NCBI GenBank assembly: GCA_947168485.1
Contig: CAMVLZ010000008.1
Coordinates: forward strand, 1-47,113
DNA: 47,113 nucleotides
Direction of reading: 5' to 3'
Source: an uncultured Bacillota bacterium
GTDB lineage: Bacteria > Bacillota_I > Bacilli_A > RF39 > UBA660
Both the position numbers and the translations under genes were made by a program. The number at the start of each line of letters is the position of its first letter. The first letter of the stretch is position 1. Positions 8,443 to 18,600 of this stretch are shown here, in pieces. The notes under the pieces are model-generated. The model did no database searches, was not told where the DNA came from, and worked only from the letters and a program-made list of their open reading frames with translations.

Positions 8443-8965
8443 TATATTCTTTTAAATATTTATTTATTTCTTTTTTTAATTTTTTCTTAGTCTTATTTTT
8501 AATCAAACTATCTACACTATATTTATTAGAAGACATATATCCTATAATACTACCCTTCTTTACAAAGTATAAGGAAGGAACATCTAAAGAAGGATTCTCA
8601 TTATCATCTTTCTCAACTTTATCACCAAGAAAATTTAATAATTCACGATAATACTTAGTATTATTATTTTTAATATTACTAGGATTATAATAATTAATTT
8701 TATCAACTTTTAAATCATTAAATATATCATTAATTACTTGAGTATAAATAATAGATTTTTCTTCATCACTATTAGCAAAATAAACTATACCAGTTTCACC
8801 ATCTAATATATCAAAAATATCATGTATCTTAGAATAATTAAAATGATGACTAGTTTTTAAAGAATACTCTATAGCAAATTTATCTTCATCTTCAACTTTA
8901 TCAACTTTTTGTACAGAACAACCTGTAATTAATAATAATATTAATAGTATAGATAACTTTTTCAT
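8432..8965 (-). CDS. lipoprotein, possibly thioredoxin-fold
   Basis: 177 aa. A type II signal peptide with lipobox LITGC puts the lipidated Cys at about 16, so it is anchored on the outer face of the membrane. The mature part has GIVYFANSDEEKS after a short lead-in and later DVPSLYFVKKGSIIGY. The second segment looks like the cis-Pro strand of thioredoxin-like proteins such as bacteriocin-transport accessory proteins, while the usual CxxC is replaced (ANSDEE). That fold assignment is tentative. The gene starts 9 nt after tsf and ends in its own terminator, occupying the place where pyrH normally sits. Confidence 0.72.
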   Translation of the reverse strand: MKKLSILLILLLITGCSVQKVDKVEDEDKFAIEYSLKTSHHFNYSKIHDIFDILDGETGIVYFANSDEEKSIIYTQVINDIFNDLKVDKINYYNPSNIKNNNTKYYRELLNFLGDKVEKDDNENPSLDVPSLYFVKKGSIIGYMSSNKYSVDSLIKNKTKKKLKKEINKYLKEYKSA

Positions 8966-8974
8966 AAAAACCTC

Positions 8975-9865
8975 TTAAGCATTATTAATTTGACTCATTA
9001 CTTCACTAGCAAAATCTTCTTCTTTTTTCTCTATTCCTTCTCCTACTTGATAACGAATAGCACTAACTACTTCAGCATTATTTTGTTTAACATATTTTTC
9101 AACAGTTAAATCAGAGTCTTTAATAAATTCTTGTTCTAATAAACAAACTTCTTTATAGAATTTATTTAGTCTACCAACAGACATTTTTTCAATAATATCT
9201 TCTGGTTTATTTTTATTCTTTTCATCATTTTTAATTTGTTCTTTAATAACATCTTTTTCTCTATTAACCATATCTTCAGGAATATCTTCTCTAGTAACTC
9301 CTACTGGTGACATAGCAGCTGTTTGCATAGCAACATCTCTAGCAACATCTCTATCTCCACCTTTTAATACTACTAAAGCAATAATCTTTCCACCCATATG
9401 TGAATAAATTCCAAATACTTCATCATCATTCTTAGTAACTCTTTCAAATCTTCTAAATGAAATCTTTTCACCTATAGTTGCAGTTAATTCAATAATTCTT
9501 TCTTCAACAGTTTTTCCATCTTCTAATTTAATAGCATTAGCTTCTTCTATAGTTTTAGCATCAGAAAACATTAATGCATCTCTTAATTCATTCATTAAAG
9601 CAACAAATTTTTCATTCTTAGTAACAAAATCTGTTTCACAGTTAACTTCAAATATAATTGCTTCATTATCATTGCTTGCAGCTTCAGCTAAACCTTCAGC
9701 AGCTATTCTAGAAGCTTTCTTTTCAGCTTTAGCAATTCCCTTTTCTCTTAACCAGTCAATAGCTTTTTCCATATCACCATTAACTTCAGTAAGTGCTTTC
9801 TTACAATCCATCATTCCAGCACCAGTTTTTTCTCTTAATTCTTTAACATCACTTGCTTTAATCAT
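8975..9865 (-). CDS. tsf: elongation factor Ts
   Basis: Nucleotide-exchange factor for EF-Tu. Full length, 296 aa. The N-terminal UBA-like domain (KELREKTGAGMMDCKKAL), the core NCETDFV motif (75-81) and later IGEKISFRRF and HMGGKIIALVVL are all visible. The start ATG has AAAAGGAG 7 nt upstream. It follows rpsB in the normal order, but a terminator-like hairpin and a TATAAT box lie in between. Confidence 0.98.
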   Translation of the reverse strand: MIKASDVKELREKTGAGMMDCKKALTEVNGDMEKAIDWLREKGIAKAEKKASRIAAEGLAEAASNDNEAIIFEVNCETDFVTKNEKFVALMNELRDALMFSDAKTIEEANAIKLEDGKTVEERIIELTATIGEKISFRRFERVTKNDDEVFGIYSHMGGKIIALVVLKGGDRDVARDVAMQTAAMSPVGVTREDIPEDMVNREKDVIKEQIKNDEKNKNKPEDIIEKMSVGRLNKFYKEVCLLEQEFIKDSDLTVEKYVKQNNAEVVSAIRYQVGEGIEKKEEDFASEVMSQINNA

Positions 9866-9889
9866 ATTTATTCTCCTTTTAACAAACTT

Positions 9890-9895
9890 ATTATA
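9890..9895 (-). promoter_or_regulatory. possible tsf -10 box
   Basis: TATAAT directly after the rpsB terminator and about 25 nt before the tsf start. No convincing -35 is seen, so this is tentative. Confidence 0.35.
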
Positions 9896-9905
9896 TCTTA
9901 ATTTT

Positions 9906-9931
9906 AAAATAAAAGGAAGATTGAACTTCCT
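9906..9931 (-). terminator. terminator/attenuator between rpsB and tsf
   Basis: 6-bp stem AGGAAG / CTTCCT (9914-9931) followed by TTTATTTT. The rpsB TAG stop (9930-9932) overlaps the base of the stem. Confidence 0.65.
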
Positions 9932-10937
9932 ATTTACTTAATGCTTCAACTAATTCAGCTTTTTTCATTGTTGAATAACCTTTTAATCCAGCATCTTTAG
10001 CTTTTGCTTTTAGTTCAGTTAATGTTAAATCAGCTAAATTTTCAGTCTTTTCAGATTTCTTAGTTTCTTTCTTTTCAACTTTTTCTTCTTTTACTTCTTC
10101 TTTTTTTACTTCTTTTTTAACTTCTTTTTTAACTTCTTTTTTCTCTTCTTTAACTTCAGTTTTTTCTTCTTTCTTAGGTGCTTCTTTCTTTTCTTCTTTT
10201 ACTTCTTCAGTATTTTCTTTATTTTTATCTTCTTCATTAACATATTCAATTACTTCATTACCATTAACTTCAGCAATTGCATTAGTTAATACACCTAATA
10301 ATAACTTAACTGATCTTACAGCATCATCATTTCCAGGAATAACATAATCAACCATATCAGGATCACAGTTAGTATCTACAACACCAAATACAGGAATTCC
10401 TAATGCTCTAGCTTCTTTAATAGCATTTTCTTCTTTCTTAGGATCAACTATAACTAAAGCTTGAGGTAATTTTTCCATATTACGGATACCACTTAAATTC
10501 TTCTCTAATTTTTCGTATTCCTTTTTAATTTTAATAACTTCTTTCTTAGGAAGTGCAGCAAAAGTTCCATCTTCTTCTTGTTTTTCAATTTCAGTCATTC
10601 TATTAACTCTTGTTCTAATAGTTCTAAAGTTAGTTAAAGTACCACCTAACCATCTAGTATTTACATAGTACATTCCAACTCTTTCAGCACATTCCTTAGC
10701 AGCTTCACTAGCTTGTTTCTTAGTACCGATAAATAATACTTTTCCACCATTACTAGCAATTTCTTTCATAGCTTCATAAGCTTCTTCTAAACATTTAACT
10801 GCTTTTTGTAAATCGATAATATAGATATCATCCCTAGATGTATAGATATATTCTCTCATCTTTGGATTCCATCTTCTCTTTTGATGTCCGAAATGAACAC
10901 CAGCTTCTAATAAATAATTCATTGATACAACACTCAT
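9930..10937 (-). CDS. rpsB: 30S ribosomal protein S2 with Rho_N/SAP-like C-terminal extension
   Basis: 335 aa against about 230-260 normally. Residues 1-235 are S2: [68 protein letters not shown] and the D-TNCDP region. Residues about 236-298 are a Lys/Glu repeat linker ([14 protein letters not shown]). The last 37 residues ([17 protein letters not shown] ... [11 protein letters not shown]) match the short helical Rho N-terminal/SAP-type fold, which often binds nucleic acid. The same kind of tail is on L20 in this window. The leader has AAAAGGAG at the usual spacing. Confidence 0.97.
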   Translation of the reverse strand: MSVVSMNYLLEAGVHFGHQKRRWNPKMREYIYTSRDDIYIIDLQKAVKCLEEAYEAMKEIASNGGKVLFIGTKKQASEAAKECAERVGMYYVNTRWLGGTLTNFRTIRTRVNRMTEIEKQEEDGTFAALPKKEVIKIKKEYEKLEKNLSGIRNMEKLPQALVIVDPKKEENAIKEARALGIPVFGVVDTNCDPDMVDYVIPGNDDAVRSVKLLLGVLTNAIAEVNGNEVIEYVNEEDKNKENTEEVKEEKKEAPKKEEKTEVKEEKKEVKKEVKKEVKKEEVKEEKVEKKETKKSEKTENLADLTLTELKAKAKDAGLKGYSTMKKAELVEALSK

Positions 10938-11022
10938 AATAAATCTCCTTTTCGTTTTTCTTCTATTAGTTTCTAAAACTTATCACCCTAAGGGCACTAG
11001 ATAAATAAATCCACTAATATGA
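10938..11022 (-). promoter_or_regulatory. rpsB leader with two small hairpins
   Basis: The 85-nt gap between rplT and rpsB holds a GCCC-TTA-GGGT hairpin (near 10984-10999) and an AGTTT-TAG-AAACT hairpin just after it, then the binding site. Firmicutes rpsB genes can have autogenous leader elements; whether this is one is inference. Confidence 0.35.
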
Positions 11023-11634
11023 TTATTTTTCTAATTCAGCAATAATTTCTGCTTTTTTAAGTCCAGTTACACTGATCTTTTTCTTTTTAGCTACTTCTTT
11101 TAATTCAGCAACTGTCATTTTACTATAATCAACTTTTTCAGTCTTTTTAGTTTCTTTCTTTTCTTCTTTTACTTCTTTCTTAGTTGTTTCTTTCTTAGCA
11201 GTTTCTTTTTTAGCAGTAGTTTTCTTACTACCAATAGTTACTTCAGTTTTTACTTCTTCTTTAGAAGCACTAACTTTTCCTTCTAATCCTTTTTTACTTA
11301 CTTCAACTAATGCTTTAAATGCATTCATATCATTAATAGCTAATTCAGATAACATCTTTCTATTAACTTCAACTCCTGCTTTATTTAACCCACTTATAAA
11401 TCTAGAATAACTAATATCATTCATTCTACAAGCAGCATTAATTCTTGTAATCCATAATTTTCTAAAATCTCTTTTTCTATTCTTTCTATCTCTATAAGCA
11501 TATTTTCTTGATTTCATTAATTGTTCTTTAGCTGTTTTATATAATCTATGCTTACTTCCAGTATATCCTTTAGCAGCTTTTAAAACTTTCTTATGACGAG
11601 CTTTAGTAACTGCTCCATTCTTAACTCTTGCCAT
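11023..11634 (-). CDS. rplT: 50S ribosomal protein L20 with Rho_N/SAP-like C-terminal extension
   Basis: 203 aa against about 118 normally. Residues 1-118 are standard L20: [50 protein letters not shown] and [10 protein letters not shown]. Then come a Lys/Thr/Glu linker ([15 protein letters not shown]) and a C-terminal domain (about 168-203: [27 protein letters not shown]) like the tail of S2. L20 builds the 50S subunit early and, in Bacillus, represses the infC operon by binding its leader. An attenuator of that type is visible before infC here. Confidence 0.97.
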   Translation of the reverse strand: MARVKNGAVTKARHKKVLKAAKGYTGSKHRLYKTAKEQLMKSRKYAYRDRKNRKRDFRKLWITRINAACRMNDISYSRFISGLNKAGVEVNRKMLSELAINDMNAFKALVEVSKKGLEGKVSASKEEVKTEVTIGSKKTTAKKETAKKETTKKEVKEEKKETKKTEKVDYSKMTVAELKEVAKKKKISVTGLKKAEIIAELEK

Positions 11635-11652
11635 GTATTTCTCCTCCTTTTA

Positions 11653-11847
11653 TTAATTTAAAGCGTTTTTAAATCTTTTTTGATCTGCTTTAGATAAAGT
11701 AGATCCCTTTCTAGATTGTCTATTGAATTTACCATTCTTAGATCCAGTATTATGACGGAATCCATGTGGTCCAATTTTGTAATCATTTTTACGTTTATTT
11801 AAAACTTTCGCAAGACTTTTACGAGTTTTAATCTTATTCTTTGCCAT
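11653..11847 (-). CDS. rpmI: 50S ribosomal protein L35
   Basis: 64 aa, full family length, very basic. MAKNKIKTRKSLAKVLNKR, GPHGFRHNTGSKN and the C-terminal KADQKRFKNALN are typical. It lies 12 nt after infC and 18 nt before rplT, the invariant infC-rpmI-rplT order. Confidence 0.96.
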   Translation of the reverse strand: MAKNKIKTRKSLAKVLNKRKNDYKIGPHGFRHNTGSKNGKFNRQSRKGSTLSKADQKRFKNALN

Positions 11848-11859
11848 TCTCTATTCCTC

Positions 11860-12390
11860 CTATTTGTCTTTTTTTGGTACAAGTAACATAGTCATTACTC
11901 TACCATCTAACTTTGGTTTTTGTTCAATATCTGCTATTTCCTCAACACGTGAAGCAAATCTTTCTAAAACTTCATTACCTAACTCAGTATGAGCCATTTG
12001 ACGACCTTTAAATCTAATAGTTAGTTTAACTCTATCTCCTTTTTCTAAATACTTAGTCGCATTACGTAATTTAGTTTCAAAATCACCAACATCAATAACA
12101 GGTGATAAACGATACTCTTTAAGTTCAGACTTATTAGCTTTTTGTTTTCTAATATTTTCTTTCTCTTTTTTACGTTTCTCATAACGAAACTTATTATAAT
12201 CCATAACCTTAACAACAGGTGGATTACCATTAGGACTAATTAGTACTAAATCTAGAGAAGCATACTTTGCTAAAGTTAAAGCATCTTCAATCTTCTTAAT
12301 ACCAACTTGTTCCCCATTAGGTCCAATTACTAATACTTCTGGAACCCTTATTTGTTCATTAATCAACATGTTATCCTTATTCTTAGCTAT
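11860..12390 (-). CDS. infC: translation initiation factor IF-3, probable AUA start
   Basis: IF-3 monitors start-codon choice on the 30S subunit. 176 aa with LINEQIRVPEVLVIGPNGEQ at the N-terminus, the DLVLISPNGNPPV strand, the MDYNKFRYEKRKKEKE linker, and the C-terminal domain with VGDFETKLRNATKYLEKGDRVKLTI and FKGRQMAHTELG. I place the start at ATA (12388-12390) because a full GGAGGTG (12397-12403) lies exactly 6 nt upstream. The upstream ATG at 12405 sits at the edge of that site, and the in-frame GTG forms its last bases. infC classically uses AUU-type starts for self-control. ATG at 12369 is another alternative. Confidence 0.95.
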   Translation of the reverse strand: MAKNKDNMLINEQIRVPEVLVIGPNGEQVGIKKIEDALTLAKYASLDLVLISPNGNPPVVKVMDYNKFRYEKRKKEKENIRKQKANKSELKEYRLSPVIDVGDFETKLRNATKYLEKGDRVKLTIRFKGRQMAHTELGNEVLERFASRVEEIADIEQKPKLDGRVMTMLLVPKKDK

Positions 12391-12411
12391 AACTAACACC
12401 TCCATATCGAC

Positions 12412-12546
12412 AAAAAAAGCAGATATTATTCATATCCACTTAAAAACAAATTAAAAAGTATTAATTAAATATTAACTTTTAATTGGCTTTTAACCTAGGT
12501 CTAATCTAACCTCAGGTGGATATAAATCACTTTCCATTTCTCGACA
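12412..12546 (-). promoter_or_regulatory. L20-type leader with attenuator upstream of infC
   Basis: An intrinsic terminator stem GTGGATAT / ATATCTGC (12419-12439) with seven T (12412-12418) lies just before the infC binding site. Upstream, TATCCAC (12516-12522) can pair with GTGGATA in the terminator's first arm, giving a mutually exclusive antiterminator. Between them sits a stable hairpin, CCT-g-AGGTT / GACCT-AGG (12494-12516), with one bulged G. This matches the logic of Firmicutes L20 leaders, where L20 binding favours termination. Confidence 0.75.
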
Positions 12547-12552
12547 AGTAAT

Positions 12553-12581
12553 ATTTAATCATATTTATATATATTTGTCAA
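12553..12581 (-). promoter_or_regulatory. promoter of the infC-rpmI-rplT operon
   Basis: Perfect -35 TTGACA (12576-12581), 17-nt spacer, weaker -10 TTAAAT (12553-12558). The predicted start near 12546 gives a leader of about 155 nt. Confidence 0.65.
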
Positions 12582-12654
12582 CACAAATTATGAACAAGAT
12601 AGCATAATATTTGTTGAGTTACAATTGATAAATTTATTAATTATTACAATTAAG

Positions 12655-15600
12655 TTAACTTATTGTCATAGATCCAGAACTCAAATATAATGCATATCCC
12701 CAACCATATACTTTAGTCAAAGCCTTTCCTGACGTAGTGTTATAATCTTTATTACCACCATAGAACGTCATATTAAAAGTTCCAGAAGTAGTATTAACTC
12801 CTGATATATATGCTTTTGCAATAGAAGCATAACTACAATTACTACCATTAGTTCCATTACTGACACCAAAATGTACTAAACCAAGTATTTTACCATTAGG
12901 AATAGATAAACTTTTAGAAGCTGTTCCACTTCCCCAAGCAGTAGTTGTAACAGTAGAACCTGAAATTTTCGAAGATACTTTTATATAACTAGCAGGAAAA
13001 TAATCACTTTTAGTGCTATTTAAGTCAATTAATGCTTTATATCTTTCTAGTCCTTTATTGGAAGTAGGATTAAAAGTAACACCTTGACTATTTTTTCCTG
13101 GTACCATAAGACCATATGTAGTAATCTTAATTTTAGGTTTTACACTTTTCACGGATTTATGAAAATAAAATTTACGAGATTCAGCATACCAGTCGATATG
13201 CGAAATGCCACAGCGTGACACCATTGTGCCGTTAGAAGACGCGTTTGCCAAGTTAAATCCAGCATAAGTAACTATTTCATCAGATATTGAACTCCTAACA
13301 CATAAATCAGCATCTGAAAAATTAGATATATTATCTTCAGTATTACTTTTTACTTTTATTTCACTATACTTAATAGCAACAGCTCTTGTTTGCAACAATC
13401 TCCTTATTCTATAATCAATGGAATCAGAATATGTAGTAGCAGTTCTATTATAAGCATATAAAAGATGAACATAAGTACCACCAGTTGGACTACTAGTAAG
13501 ACTAGCAGGTACCAAATGCCTAATTCCAACTGAACCACTACTAACTTGATACGTTCTTATGTGGATTTGAGTGCTAGCATCAAAAGAACTGACAGCTTTA
13601 AAAGTCCAACCAGATTTCGTAGGAATCGTATGGTTATGAGCTCCTGCATTACCACCAGTGACTGAAGTGTCTGAACCTGTTGAATCAGAATCATTTAGAT
13701 CCCCAGATTGTAAAAATGTAGTATATGTTTTCTCTAACGAATCTACATCATAAAATTGGGCATATAATGTTAGTCCTGCATTTGATGTATATGATGTTCC
13801 TCCATCATACCATGTACTTGTATCAGTCGCACTTGATGTGGTTGACCATCCTAAAAATGCTTTCCCACTGCAGGTTGGTTCAGTTGAAGTTAATTTTAAA
13901 TCTACTCCATATTTTTTTTCTTGAGCACTTGGAAGTCCTGTAGCACCTGTACATGTTCCCCCAGCATTATAAGTTACTGAGTATGTATTTAATTTAGCAT
14001 TTCCATATAATGTTTTCGAATTTGAAGTTAGTGTATAACTAGATCCAACAGCAGTACCAGTAGTTGCTCCACTTGTTGTATTCCATCCTACCACAGTTGC
14101 TCCTGTATTTGCAGTTATACTTGGTAATGTAACATTACAACTATTTGGTGTTGTTGCATTTGCAGTAGCTGAAGATACTAATTTACAACTACCAGAAGTT
14201 GCTCCTATACTTGATACATTTGATCCTTTTGAATATGTTACATTCATTTGATATACACTATATAAAGTTGTCGAATTACTAGCTGCTGCTCCAGCCACAC
14301 TAGTGTATTCTGCAGTTGTATCATTTCCTGTTGATAATCCTTGCCATGCACTACTTCCCGGTCCTACTGCTGTTGAATAATTGCTTAAACCTGTATTACT
14401 AGTTGATAAATATGTAGTTCCACATGCACTTGTACTTGAAAGAGCCATATTTCTATACAATGTTCTACTTGAATATTTTGAACTATTCCAATAATAATTT
14501 GTCACATTTGTTCTATAAAAGGCATAGTATGTCGTATTCGCTGTGTTTGAAGTTGCTGATGTCATACTTCCAGTACTTGTCGCAACTCCTGCATATGCAT
14601 TATTATATTGTCCAATGCTTCCTGATACTGCACTTGGTACTGTAATTGCTCCATTACTTACAACTGCGGCACTTGTACTACTTGGATATAACGTTCTAGT
14701 ACCACTTGCTGTTGTCGAAGTTACTGAACAGGTTCCACTTGTTGTATTACTTTGATAGTAGTATGTCGCAGTTACACTCTTAGTCTCTGTTACATAAAAT
14801 GTTGTTGTATTTGTGTTCGCTGCATTTGCTACAGTATAAGATGTTCCACCATTATTAACCGCTGTTCTTAAACTGCTGAAGGAGTACCCAGAAACTAATG
14901 TTGGTGTTGTATTACTTAATCCAGTTGTACTTGTAGACAAATATGTTGTTCCACATGCACTTGTACTTGAAAGAGCCATATTTCTATAATACTGTTGTGA
15001 TGTTGTCGCACTTTCACTACTTGGTCTATACACCGTCACATTAGTTCGATAAAATGCATAATACGTTGTGTTTGCTGTATTTGATGTAGCTGCTGTCATA
15101 CTGTTAACTCCAGTCGCTACTCCTGCATACGCATTATTATATTGTCCTACTGAATTTGAAACAGCACTTGGTATTGTTATTGATCCATTTGATGTTGCTG
15201 CGGCACTTGTACTACTTGGATATAACGTTCTAGTACCACTTGCTGTTGTCGAAGTTACTGAACAGGTTCCACTTGTTGTATTACTTTGATAGTAGTATGT
15301 CGCAGTTACGTTCTTAGTTTCTGTTACATAAAATGTTGTTGTATTTATCTTAGCCGCATTTGCTACAGAATAAGCTGTTCCTCCATTATTCACTGCAGTT
15401 CTTAAACTACTGAAGGAATATCCTGAGACTAACGTTGGTGTTGTATTACTTAATCCTGTATTTGATGTTGATAAATAAGTAGTTCCACATGCACTTGTAC
15501 TAGACAAAGCCATATTTCTATAAAATTGTTGTGATGTTGTCGCACTCTCACTACTTGGTCTATATACAGTTACGTTAGTTCTATAAAAAGCATAATATGT

Positions 15601-18600
15601 TGTGTTTGCTGTATTTGATGTAGCTGCTGTCATACTGTTAACTCCAGTAGCTACTCCTGCATACGCATTATTATATTGTCCAACGCTTCCTGATACTGCA
15701 CTTGGTACTGTAATTGCTCCATTACTTATTGTTGCAGCAGTTGTACTTGTTGGATACAAACTCTTTGTACCAGATGCTGTTGTAGAAGCTACTGAACATG
15801 TTTCATTTGTTGCACTACTTTGATAATAATATGTCGCAGTTACGCTCTTAGTTTCTGTTACATAAAATGTTGTTGTATTTGTCTTAGCCGCATTTGCTAC
15901 AGAATAAGCTGTTCCTCCATTATTCACTGCTGTCCTTAAACTACTGAATGAGTATCCTGAGACAAGTGTTGGCGTTGTATTACTTAATCCTGTATTTGAT
16001 GTTGATAAATATGTTGTTCCACATGCACTTGTACTTGAAAGTGCCATATTTCTATAATACTGTTGTGATGTTGTTGCACTTTCACTACTTGGTCTATATA
16101 CAGTTACATTGGCTCTATAAAATGCATAATATGTTAAAGTTCCTGTATTTGGTGTAGCTGACGTCATACTATTTACTGCTGTTGCTACTCCAGCATATGC
16201 ATTATTATATTGTCCAACGCTTCCAGAAACAGCACTTGGTACTGTTATATTTCCATTTGATAGAGAAGTTCCAGCTGCAGTTGTTGATGTTGGTCTTAAA
16301 AACGTTGTCTGTGTTCCAGTTGCTGTAGCACTAGTTACTGAACATGTTCCACTTGTAGCGCTACTTTGATAATAGAATGTTGCTGTCTTTGTTTCAGTCT
16401 TCTTATCTATTTCATATACTGTTGTATTACATGTTGTTGCTAACGCACCAATAGTCGCTCCACTATTCTGTGTATTTTGTGAAGCAGATGTATTAAATCC
16501 AACTAAAGTACTATATCCAGATACAGCTAACTTAGCTGCTGCATTTGTACTTGTTCCTGTATTTGTTGTTGCTAAAACTGTCTTCATAGCAGATGTACTT
16601 GTAAATACTTCGTTTCTATATAATGTATCACTTGTAGTCGCTGTTGTACTACTTGCATAATACCTTGTTACATTACTTCTATAGAATGCATAATATGTTA
16701 AGGTTCCTGTATTAACTGTAGCTGCACTCATACTATTTACTGCACTTGCTACATTAACATAACTTCCATTATATGGACCCTTACTTGCAGTTACTTCACT
16801 TGGTACAGTTAAACTTACATTTGATACACTAGTTCCTGCTGCACTTGTACTTGTTGGTCTTAAGAATATTGTCTGTGTTCCAGATGCTGTTTTTGTCGCA
16901 ACTGTAGTTCCTCCACATGTTGTATTGTTATTATAATAGAATGTTGCTGTCTTTGTTTCTGTTTTCTTTTCTATCTGATATACACTTCTTGTTGCAGTTC
17001 TATTTGAATCAGATTTTGTAAGCGCATCTATACTAGACCATGTCGCACTATTTTGTGATGCACTCGCATTGAATCCAATTAGACTATATCCTGATACTAA
17101 TGCTCCTTCTGATGCATTAGTACTTGTTCCAGTTGTACTTGTAGATAATACTGTTGTTGCCATCGCACTTGTTGAACTTAACCATTGATTTTGATATACT
17201 GCTTTACTTGTTGTTGCACTTGTACTTGTTGGATAATATATATTTATAGTTGTTCTATATAATGAATAATAACTTTTATTTGAAGATAAAGTTACAGTTG
17301 TTGAACTACTTGATACTGCTTCTGTCATATTACCAGTTGATGCAGATAATCCAGCATAAGCATTATTATATGTTCCTCCACTACTTCTAACTTCACTTGG
17401 TATTGTTACAGAACAATTACTTCCACTACTTACTGTACAACTAACTGTTTTACTACTTACAGTTGTAGATCCACTAGTTGTATTACTTTGATAATAGAAT
17501 GTTCCAGTATAAGTATTAGGCTTACATACCGCATATAAGTTTACTGTACTTCCCATACTCTCACTTATCGCACTTGTTGGGAATGTTCCCCCACTCGCAT
17601 ACGTAATTGTTGTTCCACTACTACTTGTATTCCATCCACATGTATAACCTGCTCTTGTTACTGTTGGAAGAGTTCCTGCTACTGCTGTCCAGTGAGCTGT
17701 ATAACTCTTATTACCAGTACTTCCTTTTGCTATAGTTACACTTGTTTGATTTGTACTTCCATTACTTCCTGTCCATCCTGCAAATGTTTGTGCTTTTGTT
17801 GTATTTGCTCCTATTGTTACACTTCCACTAGCTGCATTTGCTCCACTTGTTGAATTAGCATTTCCTTTAAAAGTCAATGTCTTACTTGGAGCTTGTAATG
17901 TTATCTCATTACTTTCTATATTATAACTTGTAGGATTATTTGAATTATTTGTTCCGTTATTTAATGTATAACTTATTGAATAAGTATTTCTTGTACATAC
18001 CGCATATAAGTTTACTGTACTTCCCATACTCTCACTTATCGCACTTGTTGGGAATGTTCCCCCACTCGCATACGTAATTGTTGTTCCACTACTACTTGTA
18101 TTCCATCCACATGTATAACCTGCTCTTGTTACTGTTGGAAGAGTTCCTGCTACTGCTGTCCAGTGAGCTGTATAACTCTTATTACCAGTACTTCCTTTTG
18201 CTATAGTTACACTTGTTTGATTTGTACTTCCATTACTTCCTGTCCATCCTGCAAATGTTTGTGCTTTTGTTGTATTTGCTCCTATTGTTACACTTCCACT
18301 AGCTGCATTTGCTCCACTTGTTGAATTAGCATTTCCTTTAAAAGTCAATGTCTTACTTGGAGCTTGTAATGTTATCTCATTACTTTCTATATTATAACTT
18401 GTAGGATTATTTGAATTATTTGTTCCGTTATTTAATGTATAACTTATTGAATAAGTATTTCTTGTACATACCGCATATAAGTTTACTGTACTTCCCATAC
18501 TCTCACTTATCGCACTTGTTGGGAATGTTCCCCCACTCGCATACGTAATTGTTGTTCCACTACTACTTGTATTCCATCCACATGTATAACCTGCTCTTGT

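Noticed and set aside
12641-12665. Terminator at the end of the cassette 1 giant gene
   Set aside because: An imperfect palindrome around AAGTTAACTT exists but no U-tract follows, so I did not call a terminator.
13725-16157. Plus-strand open frames inside the giant gene
   Set aside because: They recur with the repeat period on the opposite strand, have low-complexity hydrophobic sequence and lack binding sites; they are shadows of the Ser/Thr repeats.
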